A DNA stretch of 64,000 bases, from positions 186,001 through 250,000 of the forward strand of contig NZ_JBHUJW010000041.1 of the NCBI RefSeq assembly GCF_042683565.1, read 5' to 3'. Positions within the stretch are counted from its first letter, which is position 1, and each line of letters begins with the position of its first letter. Source of the stretch: Brevibacillus sp042683565. Its GTDB lineage: Bacteria; Bacillota; Bacilli; Brevibacillales; Brevibacillaceae. A model generated the notes under the pieces. That model was given only the letters and a program-made list of their open reading frames with translations, was not told the origin of the DNA and made no database searches. Positions 1 to 8,835 of this stretch are shown here, piece by piece. Made by a program: the position numbers and the translations under genes.

Positions 1-340
1 GGAGGTGGAGGAGATGCTGCAAAAGCTTCACGCAGGGGATGAGCGGTTTTCGGCCCAGGCTGAGGTCTCTTTCTACAGGGAGCCATACGAAGTGTCGACG
101 GACGAGCCGATATTTGCCACGCTGGAGCAGGCGTGCCGCCGCCGTCTGGGGCGCGCGCCGGGCATCACCGGGTTTTCCGGCTGGACGGATGCTGCCCTGA
201 TCCAGGGAGCGGGCATTCCGACCGTCCTGTTCGGCCCGGCCGGAGCAGGGCTGCACGGTGCAGTGGAATACGTCGAAGTCGACAGTCTAGTGGACATGGC
301 GCATATTTTGGCCGAGACGATTTGTGAATTTTGCCGCTGA
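1..340 (+). CDS. M20-family metallopeptidase (ArgE/DapE type), 3' part only
   Basis: The reading frame is open from the window edge (frame starting at base 2) and ends at 340, so only about the last 112 residues are present. The piece carries the conserved end of the M20 metal-binding fold: SGWTDAALIQ, then FGPAGAGLHGAVEYV, where the GLHGAVEYV region holds the His that ligates the second zinc, followed by the C-terminal helix. The family hydrolyses N-acyl amino acids or small peptides (acetylornithine deacetylase, succinyl-diaminopimelate desuccinylase and relatives). The substrate cannot be assigned from this fragment. It lies directly upstream of a sigma-54 activator, which may control it. 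Confidence 0.85.
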   Translation, partial: EVEEMLQKLHAGDERFSAQAEVSFYREPYEVSTDEPIFATLEQACRRRLGRAPGITGFSGWTDAALIQGAGIPTVLFGPAGAGLHGAVEYVEVDSLVDMAHILAETICEFCR

Positions 341-377
341 TGGCGATTCGGACGCTGGGTTCCGTGCGCGATCCAGG

Positions 378-383
378 TATAAT
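378..383 (+). promoter_or_regulatory. Candidate -10 box for the sigma-54 activator gene
   Basis: A perfect TATAAT lies between the peptidase stop and the regulator start. No good -35 hexamer is visible at 16-18 bp, so this is a weak call. Confidence 0.35.
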
Positions 384-416
384 GGGGGCATAGGCATGAG
401 CGAGAGGGGAATCCGG

Positions 417-2198
417 ATGCCCTTGCATGAAATTCAGGAAATTGTGCAGCAGATCGCCTGGGCAGTCGCCTCGGTGCTGCGCGTGGAAGTGGAAATTGCG
501 GACCTGCGCTTCGTGAGGATTGCCGGGACCGGACGTACGGAGGCAGGCGTCTTGCGGACGATGGCGGGGGAGGACTACGTGTACCGCGCCTCCTTGCTCG
601 ACGGGAAGCCAGTGGTCATCACGAGGCCGGGAGAAGACGAACGGTGCAGGCCGTGCAGGCATTTCGGCAACTGCCCCGAGACGGGAGAAATATGCTGCCC
701 GATCATGCTGGACGGCAAGCCGGTCGGCGTCATCGGTCTGCTGGCTTTCGACGAAGAGCAGAGGGCGCGGCTGTTCGCGGATGTAGATTCGATTCTGGGC
801 TTTTTGCAGAAGATGGCAGAGCTGATCTCCGGCAAGCTGAAGGAGCATCTCTCGTACGTCGAGCAGCAGCTGATGCTGGAGAAGCTGCGCATCGTGATGG
901 ACGAGCTGGACAAAGCGATGCTGACGGTCGATCAGTCGGACCGGATCGTGCAGGCGAATCAGCGCGCGCGCCGCTATTTGGGCCTGAACGGGGCGGCAGA
1001 CAGAGACCCTGTCCGGGAGGCGGAGTGGGTCCGGGCCATTCGGCAGGCTGCCGACCTCGGCTCCGTCCCGCAAAAGGTCGTGCTGACCGTGGCCGGTGAG
1101 GCAAGAGAGTTTTTGTTTACGATTCGGCCAATCCAGCTGGCAGGCACGACCCGCGAGTGGGTCATCACCCTCGATGACGTCAAGGAAGTCGTGGCGATCG
1201 CGCGGCAGGTGGGCGGCTTCGGGCAGGAAGATGCCTTCTCCGCAATCGTGGGCGCCAGCCCTGCCATCGTGCAGGCAAAGGAAGTCGCCATGCGCGTGGC
1301 GGCGAGCGACTCGACCGTGCTGCTGGAAGGCGAGAGCGGCACGGGCAAGGAGCTGTTCGCCAAAGCGATCCATCAGGCGAGCCGACGCAGCGCGGGACCT
1401 TTTGTCTCCGTCAACTGTGCGGCCATTCCGGAGCAGCTGTTGGAAAGCGAGCTGTTCGGGTATGAGGGCGGAGCGTTCACCGGAGCGCGAAAAGGCGGCA
1501 AACGCGGATTGTTTGAGGCGGCGGACAAAGGGACGCTGTTTCTCGACGAGATCGGGGACATGCCTCTCCACCTGCAAGTGAAGCTGCTGCGCGTCCTGCA
1601 GGAAAAGCAGGTCGTGCGGATCGGCGCAGCCGGGCCGCCCATCGACGTAGATGTGCGGATTATCGCCGCGACGCATCGCGAGCTTGCAAAGATGGTCGCA
1701 GAGGGACAGTTTCGGGCCGATCTGTACTATCGCCTGCATGTGATTCCCATTCATCTTCCTTCGCTGCGGGAGCGCCGGGAGGACATCTTGACGCTGGCAA
1801 ACGGTTTTCTGCACACCTATGCGGCGAAGCTCGGCAAAGAGCTGCGCGGCTTTACCCGCGAGGCGCAGGAACTGCTGTTTCACCACGACTGGCCCGGCAA
1901 CGTGCGCGAGCTGGCCAATGCCATCGAGTACGCCGTCAATCTGGAGACGACGGCGTGGGTCCAGCCCGAGCGCATTCCTTTTGCGCGACAAAAAGATCAC
2001 GGGAAGCAATTGATGGGAGCGGGCCGGGAGAAATCCGGGGCACAGTCTCTTTGCCTCAAGCAGCGGGAGCGATGTGCCATCGAGGAAGCGTTGCAGCTCG
2101 TCGCGCAGAACCGTCAGAGCAAGGAAGAAGCGGCACGGCTCCTGGGCATCAGCAGAGCGACACTGTTTCGCAAGATCAAGGAACACGGCCTTGGCTAA
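417..2198 (+). CDS. Sigma-54-dependent transcriptional activator (NtrC-like)
   Basis: This is an enhancer-binding protein of 593 residues from the chosen ATG. That start follows GAGAGGGGA with 6-nt spacing; an ATG at 396 in the same frame is the alternative. Order of parts: an N-terminal GAF-like sensory region (about 1-160) with a cysteine cluster (CRPC, then a third Cys and a CC pair), a linker or PAS-like region, then an AAA+ core with Walker A GESGTGKE near residue 305, the sigma-54-contacting GAFTGA near residue 352 and FLDEIGDM Walker B. A C-terminal Fis-type helix-turn-helix contains AARLLGISRATLFRK. Such proteins use ATP to open sigma-54 promoters. The target is unknown; the upstream peptidase gene or amino-acid catabolism is plausible. 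Confidence 0.93.
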   Translation: MPLHEIQEIVQQIAWAVASVLRVEVEIADLRFVRIAGTGRTEAGVLRTMAGEDYVYRASLLDGKPVVITRPGEDERCRPCRHFGNCPETGEICCPIMLDGKPVGVIGLLAFDEEQRARLFADVDSILGFLQKMAELISGKLKEHLSYVEQQLMLEKLRIVMDELDKAMLTVDQSDRIVQANQRARRYLGLNGAADRDPVREAEWVRAIRQAADLGSVPQKVVLTVAGEAREFLFTIRPIQLAGTTREWVITLDDVKEVVAIARQVGGFGQEDAFSAIVGASPAIVQAKEVAMRVAASDSTVLLEGESGTGKELFAKAIHQASRRSAGPFVSVNCAAIPEQLLESELFGYEGGAFTGARKGGKRGLFEAADKGTLFLDEIGDMPLHLQVKLLRVLQEKQVVRIGAAGPPIDVDVRIIAATHRELAKMVAEGQFRADLYYRLHVIPIHLPSLRERREDILTLANGFLHTYAAKLGKELRGFTREAQELLFHHDWPGNVRELANAIEYAVNLETTAWVQPERIPFARQKDHGKQLMGAGREKSGAQSLCLKQRERCAIEEALQLVAQNRQSKEEAARLLGISRATLFRKIKEHGLG

Positions 2199-2223
2199 CG
2201 GAAAACAGCAGAGGCTTCCAACG

Positions 2224-2250
2224 GCTGGTTTTGCCACAACCAGCTTTTTT
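2224..2250 (+). terminator. Intrinsic terminator after the sigma-54 activator
   Basis: A perfect 7-bp stem, GCTGGTT and AACCAGC with a 7-nt loop, is followed by six T. Confidence 0.9.
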
Positions 2251-2321
2251 GGATTGCCGTCTGATTTATGTTATCATGTCTCTAGCAATGCGATTTTTCA
2301 AACAGGAGGGAGGATAGACAC

Positions 2322-2888
2322 TTGAAAGTAAGAGAGATCGTAGGCTGGATTCGCTCCATCGCTTTTGCTGTCGTCTTCGCCCTGGTCCTTGGAATCTTCG
2401 TGTTCCAGCCGTACAAGGTAGACGGTCATTCCATGGACCCGACCTTGCAAGACCAACAGCGCATATACGTGAGCAAACTATCCCATACCTTCAACTATAT
2501 GCCCGATTACGGCGACATCGTCGTGATCGACAGCCGCGTGGACAGAAGCCGCACTTTTCTGGATGACGTGCTTGGCCATCCGCTGATTGGACTTTTTACC
2601 GGGGCGCAGGATGACCACTCGATGTACGTCAAGCGCGTCATTGGCAAGCCGGGAGATGTATTGGAGTTTAAAAACAACAAGGTATACCGCAATGGTATTG
2701 CCTTAAACGAGCCGTACATCAAGGAAACGATGGATTACGAATCGAATGGCAAAATGACTGTCCCGGCCGACCACATTTTTGTGATGGGGGACAACCGCAA
2801 CCACAGCACGGACTCGAGGGAGATCGGGTTCATCCCGCTCGACCACGTGATGGGGACGATGATTAAAAATCCGTTTGCAGGAAAATAA
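2322..2888 (+). CDS. sipS: Signal peptidase I (type I leader peptidase)
   Basis: This 188-residue membrane serine protease removes signal peptides from exported preproteins. One N-terminal membrane segment spans about residues 10-28. The catalytic Ser37 lies in GHSMDPT and the catalytic Lys104 in YVKRVIGKPGD; the C-terminal box GDNRNHSTDSR is also present. The start codon is TTG at 2322, chosen because GGAGGGAGG lies 8 nt upstream. Length matches Gram-positive SipS/SipT enzymes of about 185 residues. Its own terminator-flanked position suggests a monocistronic unit. Which sip paralogue this is cannot be decided here. Confidence 0.95.
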   Translation: MKVREIVGWIRSIAFAVVFALVLGIFVFQPYKVDGHSMDPTLQDQQRIYVSKLSHTFNYMPDYGDIVVIDSRVDRSRTFLDDVLGHPLIGLFTGAQDDHSMYVKRVIGKPGDVLEFKNNKVYRNGIALNEPYIKETMDYESNGKMTVPADHIFVMGDNRNHSTDSREIGFIPLDHVMGTMIKNPFAGK

Positions 2889-2974
2889 ACAAGGGGGAAG
2901 GTTGTCCACTTGCGGGCAGCTTTCGTCCGTGCCCGATGCGTCGAAATTTTCTGTCAACGAAAGGAGGGAAGCCT

Positions 2975-4474
2975 ATGCCGAGCATTTTGATCGCAGACCG
3001 GGATGCCAACGAGCGCATCGGGATTGGCTGGCTCATTACGAGCTGTGCGATCCCGTACGACCATGTGTACACGGCAGCAACGGCGGAAGAAGTGATCCAA
3101 AGTCTGGAGTCGCATACGCCGGACGTACTCTGCCTGGAACTGGACATGATCGGAAAAGCGCAATGGGAGTCGCTGAAGCTTTTGATCGAGCAGTATCGCC
3201 CGCTCGTGCTCGTGATGACCGCGGAAGCGACCTTCGAGCGGGCGATGCAAGGAATTGAGCTGAACGCGCGCGACCTGTGGCTCAAGCCGCAGACCCCGGA
3301 GATGATCCGCAGGGTGCTGACGCGGTTTTGCCGGGACCGTATGGACAGCGGCGCGAGAGAACGGCAGCAAGGCGGCGGGGGAAGGAGCGCAGCGGAGTTG
3401 TCGCATCGGGATCTGTTTTTTCCGTCAAAAAAGCCGGGCAAGTCGCATCCGCTCATGCTGGCCCAACTGGAGGACCCGCAAAGGCATCCGGAGTTGCTGC
3501 ATTTTTTGAGCGCCTACCCGTTTCGGGAGCAGCCGATTTTGCTTCCCGCAAGTGATGCCATCGTCGGGATTTTCTTTGCTGATGATCCGGACCCGCTGCC
3601 TGCTCTCCAGCAGATGGGCCAAAGACTTTTGCGGGACTGGGAGGCCGCATATGACGACCCGCTGTCGCTGGTCATGTACCACAGCGGCGACGGCGAGCAG
3701 CCGTTGAACGAGACGTACAGCGACGCGAGCCAGGCGCTCCACATCCGCTTTTTCAAAGGCTATCGGCAAGTGTCCGCTGTCCGCAGCCGCATCGCCTGGA
3801 CGATGATCGACCCGTTCCTGACGCCGGCGGAGCAGCGCGCCTGGGTCGACATGCTGCATGCCGCAGGCAAGGAAGAGCTGAAGCAGTGGATGTACCGCCA
3901 GTTCTTTTTCAAGGAAGAGCCGTATCCGGAGCCGGGGCTGCTGCGCATCCGGCTGACCAGCATCCTGGCGCAGGTGAGGCGCTACATGAAGGCGCACGGC
4001 CTGGACCACGGGCACATGGAGGAAGGCTATCACCGCGTCTTTGAGACGATTCTGTACTCGCCGATCCTGTACCGGATCGTGCAGGAGCTGCTGCTGTTCA
4101 CATACGCCTTGATTGACTCGGTGCACGCGCACAAGGAAGAGGCGAGGGCAGATGTCATCGAGCTGGCCATCCGCTACATGGAAAGCCGTTATGCCGATGC
4201 AGACCTGCGGCTCGAAGATGTGGCGCGACACGTGGATCGCAGCCCGGCCTACTTCAGCACGCTGCTCAGTCAAAAGCACGGCGTGTCGTTTCGCCAGCTG
4301 CTGGCAAGCATGCGGATGAAGGAAGCGCAGCGACTGCTCCTGGAGACGTCCCTGTCTGTACAGGAAGTGGCAGCGCGCTCAGGCTTTGTGAACGCGAATT
4401 ATTTCAGCAAAATTTTTAAGGAAAAGCTGGGGACAACCCCTCGTTTGTTTAGAATTCAAAAGAAAAAACAGTAA
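2975..4474 (+). CDS. AraC-family response-regulator-like protein with Glu at the phosphosite
   Basis: This protein has 499 residues from ATG 2975, which follows AAAGGAGGGA. The N-terminal receiver domain (about 1-120) keeps the acidic pocket (IADRD), the conserved Thr (VLVMTAE) and the conserved Lys (LWLKPQ). The residue aligned with the phospho-acceptor Asp is Glu55 (LCLELDM). A central region of about 250 residues resembles the YesN-type linker. The C-terminal 100 residues form two AraC helix-turn-helix motifs (LEDVARHVDRSPAYFS and VQEVAARSGFVNANYFSKIF). No sensor kinase gene is adjacent. The Glu suggests phosphorylation-independent, possibly constitutively active behaviour. Targets are unknown; the hut genes lie immediately downstream but after a terminator. 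Confidence 0.88.
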   Translation: MPSILIADRDANERIGIGWLITSCAIPYDHVYTAATAEEVIQSLESHTPDVLCLELDMIGKAQWESLKLLIEQYRPLVLVMTAEATFERAMQGIELNARDLWLKPQTPEMIRRVLTRFCRDRMDSGARERQQGGGGRSAAELSHRDLFFPSKKPGKSHPLMLAQLEDPQRHPELLHFLSAYPFREQPILLPASDAIVGIFFADDPDPLPALQQMGQRLLRDWEAAYDDPLSLVMYHSGDGEQPLNETYSDASQALHIRFFKGYRQVSAVRSRIAWTMIDPFLTPAEQRAWVDMLHAAGKEELKQWMYRQFFFKEEPYPEPGLLRIRLTSILAQVRRYMKAHGLDHGHMEEGYHRVFETILYSPILYRIVQELLLFTYALIDSVHAHKEEARADVIELAIRYMESRYADADLRLEDVARHVDRSPAYFSTLLSQKHGVSFRQLLASMRMKEAQRLLLETSLSVQEVAARSGFVNANYFSKIFKEKLGTTPRLFRIQKKKQ

Positions 4475-4539
4475 TCGAAAGAAAAGTGAGATTTTTCTGG
4501 GAGATGCTTGTCCGCCTGACTTCCTGGATCGAAAAAACT

Positions 4540-4570
4540 GGCACCATTTCAAATGGGAGGTGCCTTTTTT
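4540..4570 (+). terminator. Intrinsic terminator upstream of hutU
   Basis: Outer stem GGCACC/GGTGCC and inner ATTT/AAAT are followed by six T. Confidence 0.85.
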
Positions 4571-4634
4571 GCGTTTTTTTCCTTCTTTATACTGGAGGCA
4601 AGCAAACCATTCTGAAGAAAAGCAGGTGGACAAG

Positions 4635-6311
4635 ATGAGCATGACCCAAACGAAAACGATTCAGCAGCTGATTCAGGACTATTCCGGCACGAAACTGCAT
4701 ACGAAAGGCTGGGTGCAGGAAGCCGCGCTGCGCATGCTGCTCAACAATCTCAACCCCGATGTTGCCGAGCGGACAGAAGACCTGGTCGTCTACGGCGGGA
4801 TCGGCAAAGCGGCGCGCAACTGGGATTGCTTCGATGCCATTGTCAAAACATTGAAAAATCTGGAGAGTGACGAGACGCTGCTCGTGCAGTCCGGCAAACC
4901 GGTTGCAGTCTTTCGGACACACGCCGATGCGCCGCGCGTCCTGATCGCCAACTCCAACCTCGTGCCTGCCTGGGCGACGTGGGACCATTTCCACGAGCTG
5001 GACAAAAAAGGGCTGATGATGTACGGGCAAATGACGGCAGGCAGCTGGATTTACATCGGCAGCCAAGGCATTGTGCAAGGGACGTACGAAACCTTCGCGG
5101 AATGTGCCCGCCAGCATTTTGCAGGGACGCTGGCCGGCACGATTACCGTCACTGCGGGACTCGGCGGAATGGGCGGCGCCCAGCCTTTGGCTGTCTCGCT
5201 GAACGGCGGCGTCAGCATTAATATCGAGGTCGACCCGAGCCGCATCCAGCGCCGTCTGGACACGAAATATCTGGATGTGATGACGGACAGTCTGGACGAG
5301 GCGATCCGGCTCGCCTTGGCGGCCAAGCAGGAGAAAAAGGGCATTTCCATCGGCCTTTTGGGCAATGCGCCGGAAGTGTTGAACGCGATGCTGGCCAAAG
5401 GCTTTATCCCGGATGTTTTGACTGATCAGACGTCCGCTCACGATCCGCTGAACGGCTACATCCCGATCGGCATGAGCCTGGAAGAAGCGGCAGAGCTGCG
5501 GTCGCGCGATCCGAAAGCGTACGAGGCGCGCTCGAAAGCGAGCATCGCCGAGCACGTCCGCGCCATGCTCGCGATGCAGGAGCGGGGAGCCGTCACGTTC
5601 GACTACGGCAACAACATCCGCCAGGTGGCGAAAGACGAAGGCGTGGCAGACGCGTTCCGCTTCCCGGGCTTCGTGCCGGCCTACATCCGTCCGCAGTTTT
5701 GCGAGGGCAAAGGGCCATTCCGCTGGGCGGCCTTGTCCGGCGACCCAGAGGACATCTACAAGACAGACGAAGTCATCCTGCGCGAGTTTTCCTACAATAC
5801 CCATCTGTGCAACTGGATTCGCATGGCGCAGGAGCGCATTCAGTTCCAGGGACTGCCATCCCGCATCTGCTGGCTCGGCTATGGCGAACGCGCGCGCTTC
5901 GGGCAGATCATCAACGACATGGTGGCGCGGGGCGAGCTGAGCGCTCCCATTGTCATCGGCCGCGACCATCTGGACTCCGGCTCCGTAGCCTCGCCTAACC
6001 GCGAGACGGAAGCGATGAAGGACGGCAGCGATGCGGTAGCAGACTGGCCGATCCTAAACGCCCTCGTCAACGCGGTAGGCGGCGCGAGCTGGGTATCCGT
6101 CCATCACGGCGGCGGCGTCGGCATGGGCTACTCGCTGCACGCAGGAATGGTTATCGTTGCAGACGGCACACCGGAAGCAGCGAAGCGGCTGGAGCGCGTC
6201 CTGACGACCGACCCGGGCATGGGCATCGTCCGTCACGCAGATGCGGGCTACGACCTGGCCATCCGGACAGCGAAAGAAAAAGGCGTACACATCCCGATGC
6301 TGGAGGCGTGA
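4635..6311 (+). CDS. hutU: Urocanate hydratase
   Basis: This 558-residue protein has the usual urocanase length. It uses a tightly bound NAD+ as electrophile to convert urocanate to 4-imidazolone-5-propionate, the second step of histidine breakdown. Family hallmarks are visible: VVYGGIGKAARNWD near the N terminus, the glycine-rich TVTAGLGGMGGAQP dinucleotide region, and VHHGGGVGMGYSLHAG near the C terminus. The start ATG at 4635 follows AGCAGGTGG. It is the first gene of a tight hutU-hutI-hutG run with overlapping or nearly overlapping ends. A TATACT at 4588-4593 could be its -10. The hutH gene that normally supplies its substrate is absent from this window. Confidence 0.97.
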   Translation: MSMTQTKTIQQLIQDYSGTKLHTKGWVQEAALRMLLNNLNPDVAERTEDLVVYGGIGKAARNWDCFDAIVKTLKNLESDETLLVQSGKPVAVFRTHADAPRVLIANSNLVPAWATWDHFHELDKKGLMMYGQMTAGSWIYIGSQGIVQGTYETFAECARQHFAGTLAGTITVTAGLGGMGGAQPLAVSLNGGVSINIEVDPSRIQRRLDTKYLDVMTDSLDEAIRLALAAKQEKKGISIGLLGNAPEVLNAMLAKGFIPDVLTDQTSAHDPLNGYIPIGMSLEEAAELRSRDPKAYEARSKASIAEHVRAMLAMQERGAVTFDYGNNIRQVAKDEGVADAFRFPGFVPAYIRPQFCEGKGPFRWAALSGDPEDIYKTDEVILREFSYNTHLCNWIRMAQERIQFQGLPSRICWLGYGERARFGQIINDMVARGELSAPIVIGRDHLDSGSVASPNRETEAMKDGSDAVADWPILNALVNAVGGASWVSVHHGGGVGMGYSLHAGMVIVADGTPEAAKRLERVLTTDPGMGIVRHADAGYDLAIRTAKEKGVHIPMLEA

Positions 6312-6316
6312 TCGTC

Positions 6317-7591
6317 ATGACCAGACCTGTATGGATTCGCCATGCCAGTCAGCTTGCTACGCTGGCTGGCGGCTCCGCCGCGCCGGTCACGGGAGCGCGG
6401 ATGAACGAGCTGTCGATCATCGAGGATGGCAGCGTCTGGCTGGAAAACGGCCGGATCGCACGAGTAGGAACCGATGCTCAGCTGGCGGAAGCGTACCGCG
6501 ATCGGGCAGGGGAAGCCGAAATCATCGACGCTTCCGGACGGCTCGTCACGCCGGGCCTGATCGATCCCCACACCCATCTGGTGCACGCCGGAACGCGGCA
6601 AAACGAATTTAACATGCGGCTGCAAGGTGCGACCTACATGGAAATCATGAACAGCGGCGGCGGCATCCACGCCACGACGGCCGCGACGAGGGCGGCGTCA
6701 CACGAGCAGCTGTTCGCCGAGAGCAAGCGGCGGCTCGACCTGTTTCTTTTGCACGGGGTCACGACGGTCGAGGCGAAGAGCGGCTACGGCCTGACGCTGG
6801 CAGACGAGATCAAGCAGCTGGAAGTGGCGAAAGCCTTGCATGAACAGCACCCGGTCGATCTGGTCAGCACCTTTATGGGGGCGCATGCCGTTCCGAAAGA
6901 ATATCGGGACGACCCGGATGCATTCGTCGATCTGGTCATCCGCGAGATGATCCCGGAAGTTGCCCGCCGCAAGCTCGCCGAATTCAACGATGTGTTCTGC
7001 GAGCGGGGCGTCTTTACCCCCGAGCAGTCGCGGCGCATTCTGGAAGCGGGTATCGCCCACGGTCTGCTGCCGAAAATTCACGCGGACGAAATCGAGCCGT
7101 ACGAAGGAGCGGAGATGGCTGCCGCGATCGGGGCTGTGTCTGCCGACCATTTGCTGCGGGCATCGGACGAGGGCATCCAGCGCATGGCAGAAGCGGGTGT
7201 CATCGCAGTCCTTTTGCCTGGCACTGCCTTTTTCCTGATGGCTGAATCGGCGAACGGGCGCAAGATGATTGACGCCGGGGTAGCTGTCGCGATTTCCACA
7301 GACTGCAATCCGGGCTCGTCGCCTACGGTCTCCATGCCGCTCATCATGAACCTTGGCTGCCTGAAAATGGGGATGACGCCGGCAGAAGTGCTCACCGCAG
7401 CGACGATCAACGCGGCGCACGCCATCCGGCGGGCGCACGAGATCGGCAGCATCGAGGAGGGCAAGCAGGCGGACATCACGATCTTTGATGTGCCGGATTT
7501 CATAACCTTGCAATACCGCTACGGCGTGAACCATGTGCACACGGTGATCAAGAAGGGCGCCGTCGTCGTTTCGGGAGGGGCATTGGTGTGA
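6317..7591 (+). CDS. hutI: Imidazolonepropionase
   Basis: This 424-residue amidohydrolase-superfamily enzyme opens the imidazolone ring to give N-formimino-L-glutamate. Metal-site motifs are present: DPHTHLVHAG, the later KIHADEIEPY and AVAISTDCNPGSSP. ATG 6317 is chosen because GGAGG at 6302-6306 is 10 nt upstream. A GTG at 6308 in the same frame lies too close to that site. The start is just past the hutU stop and the stop overlaps the hutG start, so translation is probably coupled. Confidence 0.96.
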   Translation: MTRPVWIRHASQLATLAGGSAAPVTGARMNELSIIEDGSVWLENGRIARVGTDAQLAEAYRDRAGEAEIIDASGRLVTPGLIDPHTHLVHAGTRQNEFNMRLQGATYMEIMNSGGGIHATTAATRAASHEQLFAESKRRLDLFLLHGVTTVEAKSGYGLTLADEIKQLEVAKALHEQHPVDLVSTFMGAHAVPKEYRDDPDAFVDLVIREMIPEVARRKLAEFNDVFCERGVFTPEQSRRILEAGIAHGLLPKIHADEIEPYEGAEMAAAIGAVSADHLLRASDEGIQRMAEAGVIAVLLPGTAFFLMAESANGRKMIDAGVAVAISTDCNPGSSPTVSMPLIMNLGCLKMGMTPAEVLTAATINAAHAIRRAHEIGSIEEGKQADITIFDVPDFITLQYRYGVNHVHTVIKKGAVVVSGGALV

Positions 7592-8589
7592 AAAACAGCT
7601 ATCCGTATCCGCTCCTGAAACCCCCGAGCTTCGCCTGGGACAGAAGCGCCGCACCCGCAGAGCCGAAAGTAAGCGAATGGATCGAGACGCTGGAGCCGGG
7701 GTGTGCGCAGCAGACGGACTGGCCGACAGTTGACGTGACCATCCTGGGCGTCCCGCTTTCCCGCTCGTCCATCTCGGCTTCCGCTGCCAGCGAAAATCCG
7801 GATGCGCTGCGCCGGGCGTGGAAGTATTTCACGACCTACAATCTGGATTACGATGTGGACCTCTCCGAGCTGCGCGTCGTCGATCTGGGCGACGTGCGGC
7901 AGCATGTCACGGACATCTCCCGGTGCCACCGCAATATCCGGGAAGCCATGCACGCCATGCGCGTCCATCATCCGCACGCGCTGCCGATGATGATGGGCGG
8001 CGATCATTCGATTACCGCCATGCTCGTCAAAGGCTACAAAGACGCGCATCCAGGCGAGCGCATCGGCATTTTGCAGCTCGACACGCACTTCGACCTGCGC
8101 GATCTGGCGGACAACGGGCCTTCCAACGGGACGCCGATCCGCAACCTGATCGAAAGCGGCACGATCAAAGGCGAGAATGTCCACAACATCGGGCTGCACG
8201 GATTTTTCAACGCCCGCTCGCTCAAGGCGTATGCGGACGAGGCGAAAGTACGATACACGACTTTGCGGGAGGCGCGCAGGCGAGGCGTCGCCCAAACGGT
8301 CCGGGAAGCCTTGCAGACGCTTGGCAGACAGGTAGATACGATCTATTTGACGGTCGATATGGATGTGCTCGACATCAGCTGCGGCCCCGGCGTCCCTGCT
8401 TCGACGCCAGGGGGGATGACCAGCGCTGAACTGTTTGACGCGGTGTTTGAAGCCGGGCTGTGCCCGAAGGTGAAGGCGATGGATCTCGTCTGCCTGGACC
8501 CGTTCAAGGATCGCGGGGAGGCGACGGTCAAAACGGCTGTGCATGTGATGCTGTCGTTTTTGACGGGGTATCGGATGCGGGACAAGTAA
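7588..8589 (+). CDS. hutG: Formimidoylglutamase
   Basis: This 333-residue arginase/ureohydrolase-family enzyme splits N-formiminoglutamate into glutamate and formamide, the last step of the hut pathway. Mn-binding motifs are clear: GGDHSITAM, LQLDTHFDLRD and TVDMDVLDIS. It starts with GTG inside a GTGA overlap with the hutI stop; GGGAGGGG lies 6 nt upstream. A GC-rich hairpin at about 8602-8626 follows the gene but lacks a good T run, so termination there is uncertain. Confidence 0.95.
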   Translation: MKNSYPYPLLKPPSFAWDRSAAPAEPKVSEWIETLEPGCAQQTDWPTVDVTILGVPLSRSSISASAASENPDALRRAWKYFTTYNLDYDVDLSELRVVDLGDVRQHVTDISRCHRNIREAMHAMRVHHPHALPMMMGGDHSITAMLVKGYKDAHPGERIGILQLDTHFDLRDLADNGPSNGTPIRNLIESGTIKGENVHNIGLHGFFNARSLKAYADEAKVRYTTLREARRRGVAQTVREALQTLGRQVDTIYLTVDMDVLDISCGPGVPASTPGGMTSAELFDAVFEAGLCPKVKAMDLVCLDPFKDRGEATVKTAVHVMLSFLTGYRMRDK

Positions 8590-8835
8590 ACGGGCAGGTG
8601 CGGGCGTCGGTGTTTGGCAGACGCCCCGCCCAAAGTTTTGGAAAGCGCGCATGACCGCGCATGCGAACGGCGAAACCGCGGCAGCCTGCTGCGACTTGCT
8701 TCCATAAGTGGGGAAAAGGAACCTGCCTATGATGGAACGGCAGGGAAATCATGCGTCCGATGCGAATAGTATTCGGGCGCGATCCTGTCCATCGGCGCAA
8801 GTACGAAAGGAAACAACAGGGAAAGCAGGTGTGCT

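Noticed and set aside
165..2237. 690-codon antisense frame over the sigma-54 activator
   Set aside because: Arg/His/Leu-rich shadow of the real gene, with no start context and no recognisable domain.
8590..8835. Possible cobalamin or nickel/cobalt riboswitch before the NiCoT gene
   Set aside because: No B12 box or NiCo core could be found. Only a GC-rich hairpin near 8602-8626 is present.
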